A stretch of 64,000 nt of DNA from the NCBI GenBank assembly GCA_026706935.1, contig JAPOXV010000026.1, positions 649,721 through 713,720 of the forward strand, read 5' to 3'. This document shows, in pieces, positions 38,700 through 46,917 of the stretch. The stretch is from Gammaproteobacteria bacterium (GTDB lineage Bacteria > Pseudomonadota > Gammaproteobacteria > Pseudomonadales > Azotimanducaceae). A model generated the notes under the pieces. It was not told where the DNA came from, did no database searches, and saw only the letters and a list, made by a program, of their open reading frames with translations. The number at the start of each line of letters is the position of its first letter. Position 1 is the stretch's first letter. The translations under genes and the position numbers were made by a program.

Positions 38700-39532
38700 A
38701 CAGTTCATACGTCGACGTGACACAGGAAGGTTTCGTCGCAACACTTACCTTAACCAACCCACCCCGTCACACGATAAACGCTGCGGGTGCGGAAGCTCTA
38801 CTGACAGCGTTGGAATCCTTGGATGCACAGGCTGACACTCGTATCGTGGTGTTAACGGGCGGCACAGAAGACATTTTCGTACGCCACTATGAAGTCGACG
38901 AGTTAGCGACATCCGCAGAACGTCAGGTTCGAGAAAAACGGCCGGTCCAACCTCGCGCCGACCAACACGGTCAGCGTCGACGTCCAAGAGGGCTTCGAGG
39001 CGCAATGGATTTACTCGAGGCGATGGACGCTGTTACGATCGCCGCTATCAATGGGATGGCGATGGGAGGCGGACTGGAACTTGCCCTCGCATGTGATTTT
39101 CGACTGGCGCGCTCTGGAGACTTTCGTCTTGGGTTGCCTGAAACTGGCGTTGGAATCCTGCCTGGGGGTGGAGGTACGCAGAGATTTGCGCGTATGCTGG
39201 GAGTGGCTAGAGCGTTAGACCTCATCCTGCATGGAACCGTGTTTTCGCCAGAAACGGCTTATGAGTTCGGCATCGTGAGTCGTGTTCTGTCGAATGATCT
39301 ATCGGCGTATCGCAAGGAAGTTGCTGAGTTCGCTGACACGCTCGCAAAACGTGCACCGCGCGCTCTCGCTAATGCGAAACGGGCGATTCGAGAAGGGGTT
39401 GATCTTCCGTTGCGGGAAGGTCTGCGACGGGAAGCCGAACTATTCGGTGAGTTGATGCGGACTGAGGACGCAGCGAAGGCGTTACGCGCAGCGTTCGAGG
39501 GAAAGCCTGCGCCCACGTTTACGGGAAGATAG
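38696..39532 (+). CDS. Crotonase-fold enoyl-CoA hydratase/isomerase family protein
   Basis: 278 aa. The oxyanion hole is visible in INGMAMGGGLELALACDF (near residues 118-135). Aligning by the LPETGVGILPGGGGTQRF motif, the second catalytic Glu (E149) is kept but the first, usually in an AGE context, is replaced in ARSGDF. A hydratase reaction is therefore doubtful and an isomerase or lyase role is more plausible. An Arg/Gln-rich segment at about residues 76-102 (REKRPVQPRAD, then HGQRRRPRGLRG) is unusual. It overlaps the synthetase gene by 4 nt. Confidence 0.85.
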   Translation: MNSSYVDVTQEGFVATLTLTNPPRHTINAAGAEALLTALESLDAQADTRIVVLTGGTEDIFVRHYEVDELATSAERQVREKRPVQPRADQHGQRRRPRGLRGAMDLLEAMDAVTIAAINGMAMGGGLELALACDFRLARSGDFRLGLPETGVGILPGGGGTQRFARMLGVARALDLILHGTVFSPETAYEFGIVSRVLSNDLSAYRKEVAEFADTLAKRAPRALANAKRAIREGVDLPLREGLRREAELFGELMRTEDAAKALRAAFEGKPAPTFTGR

Positions 39533-39566
39533 CGGCTTTCTCGCGGATGATCCGTGTAAGTACGGC

Positions 39567-40061
39567 ATGAAAAAACGACTGAGCACTACAGTGACGAAGA
39601 GACACCGGTTCGCTGTTCAACGCTTCATCACAGTTACATTGATGGCGTTCGCGATAGCTTCCGCCTCTCAGGAAAGTGTCTACCCGTTGGACAATGGGCA
39701 GAACATTGACTTCGATGACATCTCGGGCAAGTGGGTCGTCATTGGATATTGGGCGAGCTGGTGTGGTCCTTGTCGTGAAGAGATACGGATTCTCAATGAG
39801 ATTCACCGTCACCGGACTAAACACAATGTAATCGTGCTCGGCTTAAATTTCGACGGGGTGAAGGGTGAGGAATTAGCCTCGCAGAAAGCTGTGTTTGGCT
39901 CAGAGTTCCCTGATCTACTAGCGGATCCTCGAGAAAGGTGGGACGAACCTAGACCAGATTTCATTCCCCGTACCATCGTGGTCGATCCTCAAGGTGAGTT
40001 GAGTGCTGTCATAGTCGGCTCGACTACACGAAAAGAAATACTGGAGAAGATCACTCGGTGA
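39567..40061 (+). CDS. Exported TlpA-like thioredoxin-family protein
   Basis: 164 aa. Residues 15-36 form a signal peptide or anchor (RFITVTLMAFAIASAS). The thioredoxin-like domain carries WCGPC near residue 69 in YWASWCGPCREEIRIL, followed by VIVLGLNFDG and the cis-Pro loop FIPRTIVVDPQGEL. Members reduce disulfides in the periplasm, for example in cytochrome c maturation. It is 1 nt from a PhyH gene downstream and 34 nt from the crotonase upstream, so co-transcription with both is likely. Its target is unknown. Confidence 0.87.
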   Translation: MKKRLSTTVTKRHRFAVQRFITVTLMAFAIASASQESVYPLDNGQNIDFDDISGKWVVIGYWASWCGPCREEIRILNEIHRHRTKHNVIVLGLNFDGVKGEELASQKAVFGSEFPDLLADPRERWDEPRPDFIPRTIVVDPQGELSAVIVGSTTRKEILEKITR

Positions 40062-40062
40062 C

Positions 40063-40917
40063 ATGAGTCAAATGACCACTTCTCAAGAAAGCAGACAACC
40101 AAGGTCTGACGAATTGCGACTAGCTCGTCAACAGCTCTTGAAAGACGGATATTGCCTCGTGGACGGACTTTTGCCCGATGGCTCAGTTAAACGTCTACAA
40201 GAATGGTCCGACGAATGGTTAGACCGTAGTGATCATCCACCACAGTGGAAGTATCAAGGGTCGGATGTCAAAATCAGTGGCGTTCGACATCGATCGAAGC
40301 GTTCGCCTGATTTTCCGCGTGATGAGGTCGTTGACTTCTTAATCGAACATCCTGCTTCAATCTTGTCGGCGCTAGGAATGGGCGACTTTAAGTCTGGTGG
40401 CGTATTCCAGATCATTTCTAAACCACCGGGTGCACCGGCGCTCTATTGGCATCAAGACTGGGCGCGGTGGGACGATCCGATTAGCATGTCGCCGTGGCCG
40501 CAGCAAGTCTTTTTGAACTGGTACTTAACCGACACGTCCGTCAAGAATGGCTGTATTCGCGTTATTCCAGGTAGTCATCTTCGGAGATTGGAGTTGCATG
40601 ATCACCTAGTACAAGCCCATGAAAGTGGCGGCTACGACATCAAGGAAACCAATGAGTGGATGTTCATCGACCATCCAGATGCAGTCGATGTGCCTGTCAA
40701 TGTAGGGCAATTGTTAATCGGCGACGCACGACTGCTACACGGTACCCATCCCAATCGATCGGGAAAACGCCGAACCGTACTTTTAGGTTGGTATTACCGA
40801 CGGTCCAACGATACACCTCAAGACTGGCGAGGTGCAGTCCCTCAAGAAATCATGGAACGTGACCCAAATTTCCCATTTCGGTTCATTCGAACACCGGGCG
40901 AATATCTTCGAGCGTAG
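40063..40917 (+). CDS. Phytanoyl-CoA dioxygenase (PhyH) family oxygenase
   Basis: 284 aa. Iron ligands are H130 and D132 in YWHQDWARW and H226 in LLHGTHPNRS, with RR after the distal His (GKRRTV) for 2-oxoglutarate binding. QQLLKDGYCLVDGLL is the typical N-terminus. A longer active-site loop (WDDPISMSPWPQQVFLNWYL) contains four aromatic residues, suggesting a bulky hydrophobic substrate. It follows the TlpA-like gene by 1 nt and is followed by another PhyH gene after 36 nt. Confidence 0.88.
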   Translation: MSQMTTSQESRQPRSDELRLARQQLLKDGYCLVDGLLPDGSVKRLQEWSDEWLDRSDHPPQWKYQGSDVKISGVRHRSKRSPDFPRDEVVDFLIEHPASILSALGMGDFKSGGVFQIISKPPGAPALYWHQDWARWDDPISMSPWPQQVFLNWYLTDTSVKNGCIRVIPGSHLRRLELHDHLVQAHESGGYDIKETNEWMFIDHPDAVDVPVNVGQLLIGDARLLHGTHPNRSGKRRTVLLGWYYRRSNDTPQDWRGAVPQEIMERDPNFPFRFIRTPGEYLRA

Positions 40918-40953
40918 GTCGCGAATCACCTTACTTCGTGCGGTAGTGAAACT

Positions 40954-41988
40954 ATGACCGAGTCGATCCAATCCCAATCCGCGCCCGTGGTGCCGGATTA
41001 CAACGTAGGACATCCCACTACGAAGCCAATCGCTGAAGATGTCAAGTATCTTCCAAGCGAGACAGCCCGAGATACGACAGCGTCAAATCGACCTTTCACG
41101 TTAGAACACACAGATGTTGCGTTCTTTAAACAACATGGTTACTTGATCAAACGAGGACTGCTTGCGGATCAGACCAGTGCTATTCGAAAGGCAAATGAGT
41201 ATTTTTGGGCTAACGTACCTGGCCATGGATTGCGAAAGGACGATCCGGCCACTTGGGTAGATAAACCTACGTCCCACTGGCGACCAGAGGACCACCCTCG
41301 TGTCGGTTCATTGCTGGGTACGAATTGGAAAATGCGATCTCGTGGCGAATCTGGTATCGGCACGGAGGCATTTCTTGTCGACGAGTTAGCCAATCATCCA
41401 AAGATGCACGACATAGCGAGTAAGTTTCTCGGAGCACGGATAAAGCCTGTACGACGGGTTCGCGGGATATACGGCGTTTTACCTCTTAGCGATATCGCCC
41501 AAGACCGCATGTATCCACATGGTGACTACATGGCTTCACAGCTGTCGGCGATGGTGCTATTGTGTGATGTCGGTCCTAGATGCGGCGGTTTCACCGTCTG
41601 GCCGGGTTCTCATCGTCGCATGCACATGTGCTGGGATCGTGTTAGTGGTAGCACCATTACGGGAGACAGAGTCGAACGATTTCCGCAGGAACGCGACCAA
41701 CTGCTCCGTGATACTCGTCCCGTTGAATTTACCGGATCAGCCGGGGATGTGATTTGGTGGCACCCGCGTCTGATACATGCGGCAGGGGTGAATTATTCGT
41801 CTGAAACAGATGATCCGATTGTGAGAATGCTCACGCCTATCGACTATCAACGAATCGGTGAGACCTATGTCGATGACCTAGAGTTCGGTCCGGGACCGAA
41901 ATACCAGTGGTGGGTTGATACTCGAAATGTCTTGGAGGACGTGGCGTCCACCCCAGACAATCTTTGGCGCGGTTGGGGATTCGACTAA
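40954..41988 (+). CDS. Phytanoyl-CoA dioxygenase (PhyH) family oxygenase, longer form
   Basis: 344 aa. The metal ligands appear as H189 and D191 (YPHGDYMAS) and H275 in HPRLIHAAGVNYS. The first 45 residues are an extra low-complexity leader before VAFFKQHGYLIKRGLL. Near residue 210 it shows CGGFTVWPGSHRRMH, the usual region contributing to the active site. It is in tandem with the PhyH gene 40063-40917 but shares little obvious sequence with it, so the two are unlikely to be a recent duplication and may act in sequence. Substrates are unknown. Confidence 0.85.
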   Translation: MTESIQSQSAPVVPDYNVGHPTTKPIAEDVKYLPSETARDTTASNRPFTLEHTDVAFFKQHGYLIKRGLLADQTSAIRKANEYFWANVPGHGLRKDDPATWVDKPTSHWRPEDHPRVGSLLGTNWKMRSRGESGIGTEAFLVDELANHPKMHDIASKFLGARIKPVRRVRGIYGVLPLSDIAQDRMYPHGDYMASQLSAMVLLCDVGPRCGGFTVWPGSHRRMHMCWDRVSGSTITGDRVERFPQERDQLLRDTRPVEFTGSAGDVIWWHPRLIHAAGVNYSSETDDPIVRMLTPIDYQRIGETYVDDLEFGPGPKYQWWVDTRNVLEDVASTPDNLWRGWGFD

Positions 41989-42246
41989 CAGGTGTGCGTT
42001 GAGATGTTTGGTCAACACATTTGATTGGCTGGCTAACAAGATAACGAAGTCTTGTTAGTAGAAGCCGCTCAATCAGTCGTTTTCTCAGCTACTCAGGCGT
42101 ATTACGTCGGAATCTCGTCGTTGGTTTTTCATTATGAGGTCCAAGCTTCGCTGCGAATCGGCCTAAACCTAAAATAGCAGAAGAATCATCGGCATTTTCG
42201 CAGGCGTATCTGCGCGATAAAAGCGCATCATCATTAATAGCTCTCT
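41989..42246. other. 258-nt intergenic region
   Basis: No open frame with a credible start and no tRNA-like fold is visible here. The region is between a PhyH gene and the REC-PP2C gene and should contain the promoter of the latter. I could not pick out a convincing -35/-10 pair. A short inverted element near CTGCGCGATAAAAGCGCA (about 42209-42226) could form a small stem. Confidence 0.4.
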
Positions 42247-43434
42247 ATGGCTGAAGACGAACAAGAAGTCACCGCCAATCCTCACACGATTCTGGTTGTC
42301 GATGACGAACCTGATTTGGAGGCGCTCGTGCGACAACGTATGCGTCGGGAGATTCGTCGAGGCGTATATCACTTCGAGTTTGCGGGGAACGGTGAAGAAG
42401 CGCTAGAAGTCTTGAAGAAAAATAATGCGATCGATATCGTATTAACGGACATCAACATGCCGCGAATGGACGGTTTGGAGCTTCTATCGCGGATGAGCAA
42501 TCTTGAACAGGAGTTGCGTTCCGTAGTCGTCTCTGCATACGGCGATATGAAGAACATCCGGCAGGCCATGAATCTTGGTGCCTTCGATTTCGTCGTAAAA
42601 CCGGTTGATTTCAATGATCTGCGCGTGACGATCGATAGGACGATCAAAAACCTGATGTCTTGGCGCGATGCGATGGATGCGCGCAATCGATTGGTTTCGA
42701 TCGAGAACGAACTAGGCGTGGCGAAGTCGATGCAGCAGAGCATCTTGCCCAAGAGCTTCGTCGCTACACCGTCTCATCGTTTGTATGCCAATATGGTCGC
42801 CGCTCGAGAAGTTGGTGGCGACTTTTACGACTTTTATTCGTTGTCGGACGGTCGAATCGGATTAGCGATCGCTGATGTGTCGGGCAAAGGTGTACCCGCT
42901 GCGCTGTTCATGATGGTCAGTCGTACTTTGCTCAAGAGTGCAGCTGGCGAACGCACGGATCCGGCAGATGTCATCCGAACAGTCAACGACATTTTGTGTG
43001 CAGATAACGATTCCATGATGTTTGTGACGATGATTTACGCCATATACGACCCGACTACACACATGCTTAGCTACTGCAACGGAGGGCACAATCCGATGAT
43101 GGTTGTGCATCCAGACGGTCGTACAGATCTATTTGATCCACATGATGGTGTCGCATTGGGCGTCGCAAGCGACTACCAATACACTAGCCACCAAATGGAG
43201 CTACATGATGGCGATACGTTAGTGTTCTACACGGACGGTGTTAACGAAGCGGAGAACAGTAACGAGGAACTGTTCGGCATGGATCGTTTCGATGAAATAT
43301 TTACTCACGGCTATAGCGACGCAAAATCCGCGAATAAGGCGGTTTTTTCAGGCGTTCATGCATTCGTTGACGGTCACCTTCAGTCCGATGACATTACCTG
43401 TTTGACGCTGTGTGTGGGACCAGACGAAAGCTAG
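42247..43434 (+). CDS. Response regulator with PP2C-type phosphatase output (RsbU-like)
   Basis: 395 aa. Residues 15-140 form a receiver domain: LVVDDEPD (acidic pocket), LTDINMPRMDGLELL with the phospho-acceptor Asp near residue 77, and FDFVVKPVDF with the conserved Lys. A coiled linker of about 40 residues leads to a SpoIIE/PP2C domain (about 190-395): AREVGGDFYDFY, IADVSGKGVPAALFM, YCNGGHNPMM and FYTDGVNEAENSN, holding the metal-binding Asp residues. Such proteins dephosphorylate a STAS-domain antagonist in partner switching. A STAS gene lies 1.2 kb away, but an anti-sigma kinase is not visible in between. Upstream 258 nt contain no gene. Confidence 0.9.
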   Translation: MAEDEQEVTANPHTILVVDDEPDLEALVRQRMRREIRRGVYHFEFAGNGEEALEVLKKNNAIDIVLTDINMPRMDGLELLSRMSNLEQELRSVVVSAYGDMKNIRQAMNLGAFDFVVKPVDFNDLRVTIDRTIKNLMSWRDAMDARNRLVSIENELGVAKSMQQSILPKSFVATPSHRLYANMVAAREVGGDFYDFYSLSDGRIGLAIADVSGKGVPAALFMMVSRTLLKSAAGERTDPADVIRTVNDILCADNDSMMFVTMIYAIYDPTTHMLSYCNGGHNPMMVVHPDGRTDLFDPHDGVALGVASDYQYTSHQMELHDGDTLVFYTDGVNEAENSNEELFGMDRFDEIFTHGYSDAKSANKAVFSGVHAFVDGHLQSDDITCLTLCVGPDES

Positions 43435-43624
43435 CCTATAGCCCGTACATTAACCAAGAGCAGGTCTGGACGACGAGGTCGCCAGACATTCCGAAATTAC
43501 GAACCTCGAATGTAATCTCTTAACATGCGGCACTGCTTTCTCTACATGCCGATGCCATTCTTGACGGCATGTTAGTGGACGTGCTTTGAAACGACCTACG
43601 CAACACTCTGAGGACAATATTGAA

Positions 43625-44386
43625 ATGAAACCAGTTTGCCTCGTAATAGGTGCGGGTGCCGGTATTGGTGGTACCGTCGGGAAGCGATTCGCACAGGAGG
43701 GATACCACGCAGTGTTATGTCGACGCAGCGATGTAGCCGGGCTCGAGAAGCTCGTCGACGAGATTGCTGAAGTCGGCGGTAGCGCAAGCGGGTTTATTAT
43801 GAACGCGGTCGATGATGACGCGATTGAAACCCGCGTTTCGGCGATTGAAGCTGATATCGGACCGATTGATGTCGCGGTCTACAACTTAGGCGCGCAGATC
43901 GGTAATCGTTCACTTGCCGAGACCGAGCCGAGAGCCTTCGAAATGGGATGGCGTCTTGGTACGTTTGGACTGTTTCGACTGGCGCGAGCGGTCACACCGA
44001 TGATGGAAAAGCGAGGACACGGAACTATCATCGTCACATCGGCGACAGCGGCGGTTAGAGGTAACGCGGGTCAACACTCACACACAGCAGCGATGGGAGG
44101 ACGACGTCTGTTGTGCCAATCGTTGAATGCGGAATTCTCGCCGAAAGGTATTCACGTTGCACATGTCGTCGTAGATGGCGCGGTGGAGGCTCCCGACACC
44201 TTAGGTAAGATGCTGGGTCCTGAACGATTCCGTCAGTTGAAGGAGACTCGAGGTGCAGCAGATGGTCTCATGCTACCTGAAAAGATCGCGGATACGTACT
44301 GGTATTTGGCGAATCAGCACCGGTCGGTCTGGACGCATGAAATGGACCTCAGGTCTTGGTCTGATTTACCGTGGTGGAACCACTAG
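43625..44386 (+). CDS. Short-chain dehydrogenase/reductase family protein with degenerate active site
   Basis: About 253 aa from ATG 43625, chosen because VCLVIGAGAGIGGTVGKRF (nucleotide site) begins directly after it; the upstream TTG adds 13 unrelated residues. The Rossmann fold continues with VYNLGAQIGN and ATAAVRGNAG. In place of the catalytic YxxxK, the sequence reads HSHTAAMGGRRLLCQ, so neither Tyr nor Lys is present. The same region in a known group of SDRs has phenylalanine-rich FAAFA-type motifs and such proteins may have non-classical chemistry. It sits between the PP2C and STAS genes without overlap. Confidence 0.8.
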   Translation: MKPVCLVIGAGAGIGGTVGKRFAQEGYHAVLCRRSDVAGLEKLVDEIAEVGGSASGFIMNAVDDDAIETRVSAIEADIGPIDVAVYNLGAQIGNRSLAETEPRAFEMGWRLGTFGLFRLARAVTPMMEKRGHGTIIVTSATAAVRGNAGQHSHTAAMGGRRLLCQSLNAEFSPKGIHVAHVVVDGAVEAPDTLGKMLGPERFRQLKETRGAADGLMLPEKIADTYWYLANQHRSVWTHEMDLRSWSDLPWWNH

Positions 44387-44590
44387 CGGGGATCTTCCGC
44401 TACACGAATGCGATTCCTTGGACTATAGGGTCGAAGCCGAACTTAGGCAAAAGGCGTAGCGTACATTCGCTCGCTCATCATATGGTTCAAAGTGCGAGTG
44501 TCGGAAGTACACGCACACAACAACAACGCTACGTCGTTAAGACAGTAACGGAAAGACGAGCTCTGCGGCCTTGAAAGCGCGAGAGTCTGG
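44387..44590. other. 204-nt convergent intergenic region
   Basis: This lies between the end of the SDR gene and the end of the STAS gene. No open frame with a ribosome-binding site stands out and I see no strong terminator hairpin with a T-tract on either strand. Confidence 0.35.
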
Positions 44591-44944
44591 TTAGGAAGCG
44601 GTAACCTTCGCTACCGCGTCGGTGCGGTTCTCACAGACATCCAGAATACGATCAAATCCCGCAATCTGAAATATCTCGTTAATCGTTGGGCGCAGGCTGC
44701 AAATTGCCAGATTTGCCTTTCGTGACTGTAACCGCTTCGCAGTCATAAGAATGCTGCGAAGACCCGCACTACTCATATAAGCCAATCCAGCCAGATCTAG
44801 AACTACAGCGCTAACGGATTCTTCGATAACTTCGTCAAGCGAGCTATCGAAGCTCTGCGCATTTGTTCCGTCCACGCGACCGGACACTGACACAATCAGC
44901 GCATCGCCGTCGCGATCGCTCTCTAAGTCAAATCCTTGTGAAAT
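44591..44944 (-). CDS. STAS-domain anti-sigma factor antagonist, probable AUU start
   Basis: 117 aa if translated from ATT (44942-44944); 100 aa from GTG 44893. STAS antagonists bind an anti-sigma kinase in their unphosphorylated form. The phosphorylatable Ser lies in LAYMSSAGLRSILM. The GTG would cut off the first strand (DGDALIVSVSGRV), which the fold needs, and has no Shine-Dalgarno. The frame is open upstream to a TAG; within it no ATG, GTG or TTG occurs before that GTG, but the ATT has GGAG (44954-44957) 9 nt ahead. It follows trxA by about 46 nt on the same strand. Confidence 0.8.
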   Translation of the reverse strand: MSQGFDLESDRDGDALIVSVSGRVDGTNAQSFDSSLDEVIEESVSAVVLDLAGLAYMSSAGLRSILMTAKRLQSRKANLAICSLRPTINEIFQIAGFDRILDVCENRTDAVAKVTAS

Positions 44945-44990
44945 GCGAAAGTACTCCGGAACTAAAGCAATAGGGGCGAATTTCTAAAAA

Positions 44991-45317
44991 TCAAACGAAC
45001 TGATCAAGAAATGCGGTTAGTTGTTTCTTCGGCAAAACGCCGATTTTGGCGGCCTCCATCTGACCAGACTTAAATAGCATAAGTGTAGGAATACCTCGCA
45101 CACCATACTTTGGCGGCGTTTCCGTATTCTCATCGATGTCCATCTTATAGATTTTCAAACGATCACTGTACTCATCTGCGATTTCGTCGAGAATTGGTGC
45201 GATCATTTTGCATGGACCACACCACTCCGCCCAATAATCGACCAATACAGGACTCTCCGATTTGAGGATTTCATCGTCCCACGTTTCATCGGTGACGTGC
45301 CGTATCTTGTCGTTCAT
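44991..45317 (-). CDS. trxA: Thioredoxin
   Basis: 108 aa, the size of E. coli thioredoxin 1. It is the general cytoplasmic protein disulfide reductase. The active site [13 protein letters not shown] is near residue 31, the cis-Pro loop is [12 protein letters not shown] near residue 75, and the end has LDQFV-type helix. [15 protein letters not shown] is standard. It is probably the first gene of a two-gene unit with the STAS gene. No rho gene is adjacent, unlike E. coli. Confidence 0.95.
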   Translation of the reverse strand: MNDKIRHVTDETWDDEILKSESPVLVDYWAEWCGPCKMIAPILDEIADEYSDRLKIYKMDIDENTETPPKYGVRGIPTLMLFKSGQMEAAKIGVLPKKQLTAFLDQFV

Positions 45318-45467
45318 TGAGTTTGGCTCCGCTCCTGAAATCGAATTTTAGCACTAGCGTTTAGCTGACCTACATCCGTACTGATGACGTGGTAAAGGTA
45401 TGGGTGAGTAGCAAAGTAAATTTAAGAGACGCGACACTTGCCAATCGCACCTATGTCAAAGGTGCTC

Positions 45468-46799
45468 CTATCGACTAACTTCGTGAGACGTTTTGACATC
45501 TGTGTAGCTACGTTTAGTAACGTATCTAACCAAAAGGTATAGACCCAATCCGACAGCGATCATCCCGGCAGCGAAGACACCTTCAAGCAGTCTTATCACG
45601 AATGTATACGCGATCGCCCAACCTGTGACAACCAAGAATACGATTGGTGGTAAAGGGAAAAACGGCATGCGGTAACCAGTCGGTTTACCACGTTTTACGC
45701 GCATCCATATCGATGCACTAACGGTACTGAACGCGCTGACGCCAAGTAAAAGCCCTGCGAAGACAAGAATGTCCTCGAATGTGCCGGTCAAAATGAAAAT
45801 GACGGCGAGTATCGATTGGGTCGCGATAGCGATCGTTGGGACTTCGTGTCGATTCGTTCGTCCTAACCAGCCAAGTACAGGATAGTCGTTTCCAATGCGT
45901 GATAGAACCCTTGGGCCGGCAAGAATCATTGCGCTCAGCGTTGATACAAGGATGATGGCGAGCATCAGCGACATGAGCTGAGCTCCGATGTCGCCGAATG
46001 CAAACTTGGCGGCGATAAAACCGACTTCCACTTCGCCTTTCATTGCGTCTACGGGCGCGACGGTTAGGAACGTTCCATTCAAGAGAAGATAAAGGATCAA
46101 CACCGTTCCCGTTCCCGCCATAAGCGCATGATTGATCGCGCGTGTCGGTTGATTGAACTCCTCCGTCACATAGGTTGTTGCATTCCATCCTGCATACGCG
46201 TAGTTCACATAGATCAGCGATACAGCGAATCCACCGCTTACGACTAGCCTAAGGTCAGTCCATTGCGGTAAGAAAGAGATTTCCTGAGGCGTACTGACTA
46301 GTACGTATGCTGCGCCACAGAACAGTAGGATGAGTGCAATTTTTGCAAGCGTGAACGAAGTTTGAAAACCGCCGCTTGATCGATGACTGTAGCCGTGGAG
46401 TGCTGTAACGACGACAATAAGACCGATACCGGCATACTTCGGATTAAGCCAACCAAGACTGGCTTCTAAGTAGGCACCGAACGTCATTGCGACAAGCGCC
46501 GCAGGCGCCGAAAACCCGACCGTGAACGAAATCCATCCAGCGGTGAAGCCGACCGCAGGATGGAACGCCTCGCCTAAGAACGTGTATTCGCCACCGGAAC
46601 GTGGTATTGACGCGGCTAATTCACAATACGACACCGCACCGCAAAATGCGCATATTCCGCCGAGAATCCAGAGAAACATGAGCGCGAAGCCCGATTCGAA
46701 CTCAGCGAGTTGAAACCCTAAGCTCGTGAATACACCCGTACCGACCATGCTCCCAACGACGATCGCGAATGCGGTTGCGGTTCCGAATCGTTGCTTCAT
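45468..46799 (-). CDS. APC-family amino acid/polyamine permease
   Basis: 443 aa with about 12 hydrophobic segments. The start FGTATAFAIVVGSMVGTGVF is the APC substrate-binding TM1 motif (GSMVGTG), and SIPRSGGEYTFLGEAFHPA near residue 65 is the typical loop after TM2. These proteins import amino acids by proton or exchange transport. It is divergent from lysA, 118 nt away, so the substrate could be lysine or a related compound, but this rests only on position. Confidence 0.9.
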   Translation of the reverse strand: MKQRFGTATAFAIVVGSMVGTGVFTSLGFQLAEFESGFALMFLWILGGICAFCGAVSYCELAASIPRSGGEYTFLGEAFHPAVGFTAGWISFTVGFSAPAALVAMTFGAYLEASLGWLNPKYAGIGLIVVVTALHGYSHRSSGGFQTSFTLAKIALILLFCGAAYVLVSTPQEISFLPQWTDLRLVVSGGFAVSLIYVNYAYAGWNATTYVTEEFNQPTRAINHALMAGTGTVLILYLLLNGTFLTVAPVDAMKGEVEVGFIAAKFAFGDIGAQLMSLMLAIILVSTLSAMILAGPRVLSRIGNDYPVLGWLGRTNRHEVPTIAIATQSILAVIFILTGTFEDILVFAGLLLGVSAFSTVSASIWMRVKRGKPTGYRMPFFPLPPIVFLVVTGWAIAYTFVIRLLEGVFAAGMIAVGLGLYLLVRYVTKRSYTDVKTSHEVSR

Positions 46800-46917
46800 T
46801 GTTTGTCAGAATCGAGAACGCTTAGTAGAAATCCGGGCAAGAGGGATATATCGGGAATTTAAGCGTACTCTTATACTTGCTTCGCGGTGATTCTCCGCCA
46901 AGGCATGACAAAGGGAC

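Noticed and set aside
42169-42372. Minus-strand frame across the start of the REC-PP2C gene
   Set aside because: It covers the start of a well-supported gene on the other strand and shows no family features.
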